Positions 56,220 to 64,000 of a stretch of DNA of 64,000 nucleotides are shown here, piece after piece. Source of the DNA: Bugulina stolonifera (Eukaryota > Bryozoa > Gymnolaemata > Cheilostomatida > Bugulidae); contig OW285189.1 of the NCBI GenBank assembly GCA_935421135.1, positions 18,659,798 to 18,723,797 of the forward strand, read 5' to 3'. The translations under genes were made by a program, and so were the position numbers. The notes under the pieces are model-generated. The model saw only the letters and a program-made list of their open reading frames with translations. It was not told the DNA's origin and did no database searches. Within the stretch, counting starts at the first letter, position 1; every line of letters begins with the position of its first letter.

Positions 56220-59200
56220 CATCACCAGATACCTGATGACTGACTATTCAAATAACAATAATCATAGCATTGTTTCTGTTACTCTTTGTTGTTAGTTTAT
56301 TATTTTGACCATTTCTATTAATCCTTTTGTTTTAAATACATCAACATTTGTTTTAAATACACCAATATAAACATTCCATTAATTCTCATTTGTGCAAACT
56401 TTCTCAAATTTACTGAGCTGAGCTGAAAAGAATTGAAACAAAATGGAATAATATTTGGGAGTTGTACACACATGCTTCTACTTTGTCAAGGTGAAGGCAA
56501 CTCTACTATGAGCATAGAATGCATAGGTTAATTAATCTTGAGTGTAGAATTTTCAGGGAGCTGTGTTGAGCATATCTTTAGCTTCAAAATGTTGTACAGT
56601 TTGTCTAGGTTGAGTAAATCTACTTGGGTGTCACGCTACTTTACATTTTCTAAATGTTCAAGTTTGATTGACAGGTAGGTCGGTGACATCACGCCTTGTC
56701 CACAGAAATATGGGAGTGGCTAATTCATTGCAAACTTACTATCTCCTTTGCTGAAGAAGCACATGTTGTTCTAATTCAATATCTTTAAATTATTGCTTGT
56801 ATTTCAAACTCAAGTAAAACACACGTACGGAGTACATATATTCTAAATATATTCATTTCTTTTTTACATAATTGGTAAAACAATGCACAAATTACAGGCA
56901 ACGGATGGCCAAAGGCTGTCATATAATGTATAAAAAATATTTGATTTGTCTCAGCACACAACTTCAGAGAGCAAGTATAATTACCATGGTTACGTATTAT
57001 ACATGCCCGCTGCTAGTCAACACTCTGTTACCAAAGAAAGTCATTTCTAGAGTAACATAAACATACTATCTAATTCTAAACCTCCTTCAAGTAATCATCT
57101 ACTGTTTAGAGTTAGACAATGAGATAGGTGTCTTAAGTAGGTCTCTCTTCTTGTCTAACACAGAGAGGGTGGGAATTTTCAGTAAAGTCTAGAATATTTG
57201 CACAACATGCATGACCGTACCTAGCTAGACGACTCAGGCGGCTCTATCCGCCTGAACTATTTGTCAAATAAAAAAAAAATTTTGCTAATATCGGAAGGCA
57301 TAGCTACCCTTCCCGACATGATATCATAAATATACTCTAATAAAAATGATGCCGCTATGTGTACCATTATATTCATGGCTAATTCTAGCGATGAGCTACT
57401 GCTGGTCTGATAGAGTAATGGGTAGAGCCAAGGGCTTTATGCGCATATTCAGGAGTTCGAGTTCCACTGAAGGACAATTTTTTCGTTTAAATAATTCACT
57501 CATTTTGTTAGCCACCATTAGATCAAGTAGATACATGTAGCTATATTACAGTGACAATACTAACCTCATCTGTAAGATAGGATCACTGCGTGTGTAATTC
57601 TATATTCGACTATAGGGAATGCTCTAAGATTGCATGCACAGTGTACCCACCCACCTCACTTGTTCCACTTCGAACACTGTTCTTCAAGGTTTGGGAACCC
57701 TAGAATCCGCTTCCCATCTCTATCCACCAACTAATTTTGCACTACACTTTTAGGCCTACGTTAGATTGCTATACAATGTTTTGAATTTTTTTAACATCAC
57801 GTATTGCTCAAATATACAGATCAGATGCATCAAAATGGCTGTTTTTGTGTGAATTTGCAAAAGCTTTCATGGGGGAGGTGCCCCACCTTCCTTCTGCCCC
57901 CTCCCGCATGCGCCCTCGCCGCATGCACCTTCCCCGCATGCACCTTCCCGGCACCGCTACTGTTAGCCGCCTCAACTTTTTTGGGAAATTTACCCCCATC
58001 CCCCTTCACCCACTCGACATACAGTAACATTGTAAATAGTTGTATAGTTTGGCACAGGTTTTCCAATGCCATTCTATTTCTGTATGCTTATAATATATCC
58101 GATGCTCATTCTTACTATATATTATATTGTAGTGGCCAGCACAAGTCAATATCCTACCCTCGCCAGCAACTCAATTCATTATTGGTTACAAGGTTACAAG
58201 ATATTATATTACCTATATTACTTACATGCACTATATAACATCAAATGTACACATATTTGTGGAAGCAAGAACACATAGTTGATATCTTACTAGTATAACT
58301 ATAGGATATAATAATACGATAAAAACTTCATGTTTCCCATATACTGACATGTAGGCAACAATACATGTATTATATGTGCTTTACATTAGATAACTTCACT
58401 ATACATGCAATACCTATGTAACTAGGCATCTGTTTGCACTTCACAGAGTAATCCTCTCAATGTATACTTGGTAGAGTTATAATGAACTCCCTAAATATGC
58501 CAGGTAGTAGTTTACTGGGTGTGACCGCTGTCTTTGTTTTGTGTCTTCACCACAAGAGAGAATAAGCTAAATATGGACAATGGCATATGAACTTATGTTG
58601 GTATAGCATATTCTTCACTCTGTAACACTACACTAGCATAATACACAGTCATGTAGGATGTGAAGGTAATTCTACAGTTTGTCACCACAGTAGGTCACCA
58701 GCAAGTCTTCAAGACCTCTTGGACCATACTAGGGGGTAAATAAAAATCTCACAGATCAAACCAGAGTTTTGCTTAGTCGGAGTAAACCACACATTGTCTG
58801 AAAAATTAGTTTAAAATCCTGCTAAAATTAATAGTTGTAGACGTTTATCACGTGGCAAATGTACACGTACCCAATGCATTTATAATTATGAGAACTAAAT
58901 ATTTATTGTTTTCTGTTGGCATTGAAATTGCCCGGACTGCCAATAATTGGCAAAACATTATAGACCAATGACTAGTCTATCCCAGTCGATACATGTACAG
59001 TGTACATTCTGATACTGCTATAATAATAATGTGTCTCTACTATTTCCAATTAAAGAAATTTGGTTTGGAGTTACCTTATCGTGCTATGAGCCCTATTGTA
59101 CTACAGTATGTTGTTTATCTTAATAACTTGTCAAAATATTAAGACTTTGGTTGTTTTTCAATCCAGTGTAAAATAAGTCATGTATCTATCATCTTCTACT

Positions 59201-60702
59201 TGTGGTGAAAGGAGGAGTTGTGCTGGTCATAAGCAATCCAATATTCTAAGTCTATTCAGCGAATCATCACTGGTTACAGCCTTTAGATGGACTATTTTCA
59301 AAAACCACATTTTATTGCAAATTCCCCCATTTTATTGTATAAATTTAGTGTATACATATAATTACTATTATACTGTAGCATATACATATGCATGTATCTC
59401 ATATGCATGTATAATTAATGGCTGCAGACTATCAAATAGAAGTTAGCCTGTGCCACACAGCAGACTTGCTAATTATGTCAAACTAAGCCACTGTCCAAGA
59501 TGTTTATTGTAGGCAGGGGCAGGATGCCAAGAATTCTCTCATGCCTTTGCTGGGAATTTCCACTCTCTATGGATAATAGCTACTACATGTAGCATATTAC
59601 CCTCATTTACTATAATCTACCTACTTTAGATAACAACGTATGTAAGCATCATTGCTTTAATTTCTCAACATCGTACCAGATGTGTTTATTGTATAAAACT
59701 AATAGTACATACAATTAAAATACTGTTAAAACTGTAATCTGTTTCCAAGCTTATATTATTTAAAATGTTACTTGCTCCACACCATCAACCAGGAGCACTG
59801 TGTTAAAGTTATTCCCATTCTAAAAGTACATAATTGGATAAGTACATGTGCAAATGTTACGATGCCTTTTTGCAATCAACTTTAACTCAATTTAAAATAA
59901 TTTTATTTCAGAACCATACCTATTATAGGCCTATTCAATCATCAGTGGTTGATTCTGTACCCACTATAATCATATGCCAACAGTATTTTATGGAAGCCCT
60001 ATTAGTATATGTGTATTAGCTTATTGAAATTTTTGTTCTTGCAACCAAAACCGAACAACACTCGGCAATGACTACAGTTTTGTAACAAATACAGCTTGTT
60101 TACCATATTACTGGAGGAAATAAAAACTAAAATCTATGCCAACAACTATTTCTGGTTACAAGAAAGACTGGCATATTAGCTTATGAAATTTCTGTTCTTG
60201 CAACCAAGACCGAACAACACTCGGCAGTGACTACAGTTTTAGAACAAATACAGCTTGTTTACCATATTACTGGAGGAAATAAAAACTAAAATTTATGCCA
60301 ATAATTATTTCTGGTTGCAAAAACTACTTGATAACACCTGTATCTGATAAAATCATCCTAGATATGCAACATATTTCAACTTTAAGAATTTAGATTTGAT
60401 AGCACAAGGAAATGACAGGTAACAAAAACAAATTTCTGCACAATAAACAACCCATAGACAGTTATTAATAGAATTAGAAACGTGACAAATTTGTAGATTT
60501 ATACAAAATATAAGTGTAACTCTCCATAGTATGTAATAATAGGCATATGCAATAATTATTAGTGCATCAATATAAACTATCACAGTGTCATTTTGTGATA
60601 TTTGGTAAAACTCATGTCTTCTGTGGTGTAAAAATAGACTGCATACACTTTTTTAAATAATATTTTGGTCTACTGTCGGATTGCGGATGCACAGATTCGC
60701 AG

Positions 60703-60710
60703 TATAAAAA
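60703..60710 (+). promoter_or_regulatory. TATA box of gene A5
   Basis: TATAAAAAGCAGCTG, one base different from its paralogs. The downstream first exon is largely replaced by a microsatellite. Confidence 0.65.
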
Positions 60711-60740
60711 GCAGCTGAAAACTCAAAGCAAAGTAGTAGA

Positions 60741-60880
60741 CGCACGCAAGCAAGCACGCACGCACGCAAGCAAGCAAGCAAGCACGCACGCAAGCAAGCG
60801 AGCACGCAAACAAGCGAGCACGCACGCAAGCGAGCACGCAAGCGAGCACGCAAGCGAGCACGCAAGCAAGCACGCACACA
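60741..60880. repeat. CAAG/CACG microsatellite in A5 exon 1
   Basis: About 140 bp of tetranucleotide repeat (CAAG, CACG, CGAG mixtures) where the paralogs have a short CACACACA stretch. It lies between the TATA box and the donor at 60888, hence inside the predicted 5' UTR. Confidence 0.85.
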
Positions 60881-61405
60881 CACAAAAGTAAGTTAATACT
60901 GTACATGTACTTTATAAAACCAACTCTAATATCTATCTTGATATGGTTTGAGCTATTTTTCACATTTAAATTGTAAAACATGTTTTGGTAACGAGTCCAC
61001 TATTAGCGAGATAATGGTGACTATGTTACTTTTCTATTGACATTTTTCTTGTAGCTATCCACTACAAAACTTAGGTGAAGATGAATGTTAAATTCACTGA
61101 CAAAAATGAAATAATTCGTAAGTTATGGTAGGGCTAATTATGTAACTCAGGATGTGAAAGTGCAACATGTGACACCCTATTGGCTAAAATAATGGTGTTA
61201 TTCAACTGGTCAATATTCCTCTATTATAACTATGACGAAAAATATAATTATTATTGAGCATTATAAAAAGTATACAGTCATGTAGTTATTGTCAAACAGC
61301 ATAACAGCATCCAAATGTTGCATCATCATCATGTAGAGCCATTACAAACTCCAACATTGAATAATTATTCTATTTCCAGCTTTTCTTACTTTTAGACATT
61401 CAACC

Positions 61406-61549
61406 ATGCAACTTCTCTCTCTTACCCTTCTTTTGTGCAACGCACTGGCCATTGTGTCAGGCTACAGTGTCTTCAAGGACAGTGGTTCCTCAGACGAAAG
61501 TCATAAAAGAGTTTATAGAAGTGCATCAACAGACAGTGGTTCCTATTAA
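61406..61549 (+). CDS. A5: short secreted peptide with a single VYRSAS copy
   Basis: 47 residues: signal peptide MQLLSLTLLLCNALAIVSG (Asn replaces Ile in the hydrophobic core), SVFKDSGSSDESHKRVYRSA and a short tail ending SGSY, as in A4 but with one repeat. Intron 60888-61395. The Asn in the signal core and the expanded first exon may weaken the gene. Sequence similarity to the other units ends about 70 bp after the stop. Confidence 0.62.
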   Translation: MQLLSLTLLLCNALAIVSGYSVFKDSGSSDESHKRVYRSASTDSGSY

Positions 61550-61620
61550 CATGACCAGATACCTGATGACTGACCATTCAAATAACAATAATCATAGCAT
61601 TGTTTCTGTTACTCTTGGCT

Positions 61621-64000
61621 GTTGCTTTATTTGCAGCCCATCCCTGGCCAAAAACAACTACAGTACGCATTGCAAAAATATGTCAATACGCTATGTTGTC
61701 ATTTCAGGGGGGTCCCCTGAAATGACAACGCGGTGCATTATTTTAAAAGAATTACCACTGTAGGCATTGGGTTAATAATCATTGAAGCATGATTCATCAA
61801 TGATGAAGGCCACAATGTGTGACTTTTTCATTGGCTAATTGTGATATTTTCCAAGAGTCAGCCTTTATTGCAGTGATTGTCTTCTCTTGATCATTTTATC
61901 AGTGTAATTGGAGTTGTCTTCTCTTGTGCTCAGCAAAGTGAAACTCATAATATTTCCATTCCATAGAAATTATTTTAGACTGATGTTTAGGATGCTTTGT
62001 GATAGCACCTAGATATGTGAACAAAACTTGCATCAGCTACCTAATTTAGAGATTGATATTTTAGCTGGCAAGAAATCAAAGCTAGCGAGTATTGTTATTT
62101 GCAATGCAATAGCGTTCCTGTTGGTTAAAGTGAATCCAACATGCATCATTAGAAAATGCTTCTCTACTCATGACCTACTCTCTAAAATGAAGGAAAAGCG
62201 TAGTACAATTTAATTAATTTTAATTTAGGATTTCGAAATCAAGCGATCAGAATATCAGGTAGAAATCAGTTGAATCACTAAAAGTAGGCCTAATAGGATA
62301 ATATAAAATATGTAATATTTAATTTAATATTAAATTATATTATAATTATTAATATTTTAAAAATATTATTAATTTAAATTTCAACTTCACTGGTTAAAAT
62401 ATCATAGTATGATAATTATTATTTACATTTCATTAGTATATCTATAGTAGTTATAGTACTTAAGGCCTAAATAGTCATAGTGTACATGTATGTATTGAAC
62501 AAATATTTATTAAATTCAAAATTGGAAGTTTCGCCATCATCACATGTATTAAATTATTAATATTAATTATAATTATCATGTCTTTATGCTTTCTTCATGT
62601 TGTTATTGATTGGTATTAAATTTAGTGACCTTACTTATTAGCTATTGCTTCCAACTAATGCTTGCTCATTGCTGTAAATCCGATAACTAATGCTAATGAT
62701 ATGATCAATGAATGATCAATCAAGTCACTGGAGAATACCCATTGCCATGTTTGGAACCATGGGAATTATTATTATACCTGCCCTGTTGCAGTCCTGCAGC
62801 CCTCATTCTTTTGCCAAGTGCCTGTTAATTCTGCCTATAAAGGTTTTTATGGTAGCAGATGATTGATTAGTAGCTACTGGATCGGGAGCAAGAAGAAATC
62901 TGCTTCCATATCAACCAAAAAGAGCAAATATATATAGCCTATGCTACTACTTCATCAGTTTCTGACTGCAAACTATAGGCCTAGTTGGTGAAATGTACAA
63001 CACAGTAATAAATCATGAACAGCAATTTACAGCAACAAGATTGTAGACCTGGTTGGCAATATGGAAACCATAGGCTTCATTACGGATTTTATTACAATTG
63101 CTGTGGAAGCTCTAGCTCAACTGAAATGAATACATCGAGGCCCTAGGGCTGTCACAGCACATTTCCATATCAATTGACTATGATCAACACATTTGAATAC
63201 CATTGACCAAGACAGCGCAGCACTCTACTGTACTGTACTGAATGCCCCCAAACAGATCTGGAGGTATCTTCAGATTGCAATAACAGACTTTAATAATGTG
63301 GTCATAAACCACAATAGAATCCTGCTGCTCTTCTGGAACTCAGCTGTTCTTCTCGAAACAAAGCAAGAGTGGGCTTTCAGGGCTCATCCTTTATAGATAC
63401 ACAACAGAGACCTCTAGAGTATTGTTGGTACCAGAAACAACTGTAGAGCTCATTGTGGTTGTAATAATATGTTAATTCTACTTCAACTCAATCTTGGCTG
63501 ACTCAGTCATTGAGTTGTAAAAGTTTATGATCAAATGTTTGAAATGGGTAGCCTTCGTCAGACTGGACTTGCTCTGAGACCCTGTCATTGGATACAGATC
63601 AGCAGCGATGGCTTGCAGGCACCAAGATTACAACCTGTAGGCGGATGTCAGCCTGAAGCCAGTGCTGTACTCTGACTTCGTCCTTTTAAGTCTCATTAAC
63701 ATTTAGTGCACCTTGATCTTCTGCATCCTGATCAGTCATCCGGACCCTCACCATTGCTGAATGGAATTTAAAACTGAAGAGATGTACATATACCATTATT
63801 GTCTGGTTCTACCGATGATGTGGTATTCAATTTATTTTAATGTGACTCCCATTAGCACTAGTAGGAGTAGCAGGGGTAGTAGCAGTAGCGGCGGTAGTTT
63901 CAGGGTTATAGCATCAACAGTAGTAGTAGTAGTGGTAGCAGTGGCAGTAGTGGTAGCAGTGGCAGTAGTGGTAGCAGTGGCAGTAGTGGTAGCAGTTGTA
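61621..64000. other. Sequence beyond the tandem array
   Basis: Similarity to the tandem units stops here. It holds a 35-bp palindrome at 61695-61729 (arms ending CAGGGG/CCCCTG), an AT-rich stretch (62260-62700) and a terminal minisatellite. The short frames at 62028 and 63193 match nothing I recognise. Confidence 0.6.
63861..64000. repeat. GTAGTGGTAGCAGTGGCA minisatellite
   Basis: An 18-bp tandem repeat and related AGTAGT triplets running off the window end. Confidence 0.85.

Larger units (their letters stand above)
31332..56610. repeat. Rearranged tandem host unit 4 carrying two large insertions
   Basis: Starts like unit 2 and carries B4 (33805) and A4 (55968). Near 35580 the sequence jumps from about unit position 7100 back to about position 340, so unit-start sequence recurs at 35590-41000. 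The P-type element (35777-40257) and the Polinton (42802-53573) are inserted into this repeated part. Removing them leaves about 10 kb, close to the other units. 40266-42795 is host sequence with a roughly 37-bp minisatellite and no recognised gene. 53580-55285 is the upstream region of A4 and appears empty. Confidence 0.75.
56611..61620. repeat. Partial tandem host unit 5
   Basis: Last recognisable copy. It has the unit start motif at 56611 and gene A5 (61406) but no B gene. Its middle (58860-59150) is collinear with both flanks of the Polinton in unit 4 and preserves that element's empty target site at 58894-58899; the P-element empty site is near 57153. A tRNA-like stretch lies near 57395. 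I see nothing coding in 56611-60702. Confidence 0.7.

Noticed and set aside
60653..60981. Cys/Ala/Arg repeat frames on the minus strand
   Set aside because: Translation of the CAAG/CACG microsatellite in A5 exon 1.
1..64000. CRISPR arrays, rRNA, bacterial operons or phage integration sites
   Set aside because: No direct-repeat/spacer structure or conserved RNA was seen; introns, TATA boxes and transposon types are eukaryotic.

Overview
The window looks like nuclear DNA of an animal, most likely a marine invertebrate; I cannot fix the phylum. It is AT-rich and repeat-rich, with small intron-containing genes that have TATA boxes and GT..AG introns. Three classes of eukaryotic mobile element are present: solo LTRs, a THAP/P-type DNA transposon and a Polinton/Maverick. 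I see no bacterial genes, rRNA, CRISPR or convincing tRNA.

Host backbone (1-61,620). A unit of about 9-11 kb is repeated in tandem. It starts near 1, 11182, 20035, 31332 and 56611. Complete units carry two divergently oriented genes for small secreted peptides that share one signal-peptide type. Family B (minus strand: 5643, 14533, 24293, 33805) encodes Gly/Ser/Tyr-rich proteins with a 17-residue repeat. Family A (plus strand: 10616, 19463, 30761, 55968, 61406) encodes short Ser-rich or dibasic-punctuated peptides. Each gene has a non-coding first exon, one intron of about 0.5-1.2 kb and a single coding exon. Units differ by 11-bp minisatellites, hairpins, solo LTRs and deletions. The fourth unit is rearranged: after its B gene it jumps back to unit-start sequence, and two large elements are inserted there. 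After about 61,620 the array ends in sequence where I recognise no genes.

P-type transposon (35777-40257). It has 29-bp perfect terminal inverted repeats, an 8-bp target duplication and a four-exon minus-strand THAP transposase gene that appears to lack its C-terminal half.

Polinton-like provirus (42802-53573). It is a compact 10,772-bp element with 721-bp inverted repeats that I saw differ at only two positions, flanked by a 6-bp ACTAAA duplication. A paralogous empty site survives at 58894. Its rightward genes are a coiled-coil protein of unknown function (ORF1), a membrane protein, the packaging ATPase, a small core-type protein, a basic coiled-coil protein, a chromodomain integrase, a penton-like minor capsid protein, a pVI-like protein, the major capsid protein and an adenain-type protease. 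One small gene runs leftward. Together they would supply integration, capsid assembly, genome packaging and maturation. No DNA polymerase B or other recognisable polymerase is present, although both ends are intact. Near the right end lie a 124-bp tandem duplication and a 750-bp inverted array of 31-bp repeats. This polymerase-less but otherwise complete capsid-encoding element is the most interesting object in the window.
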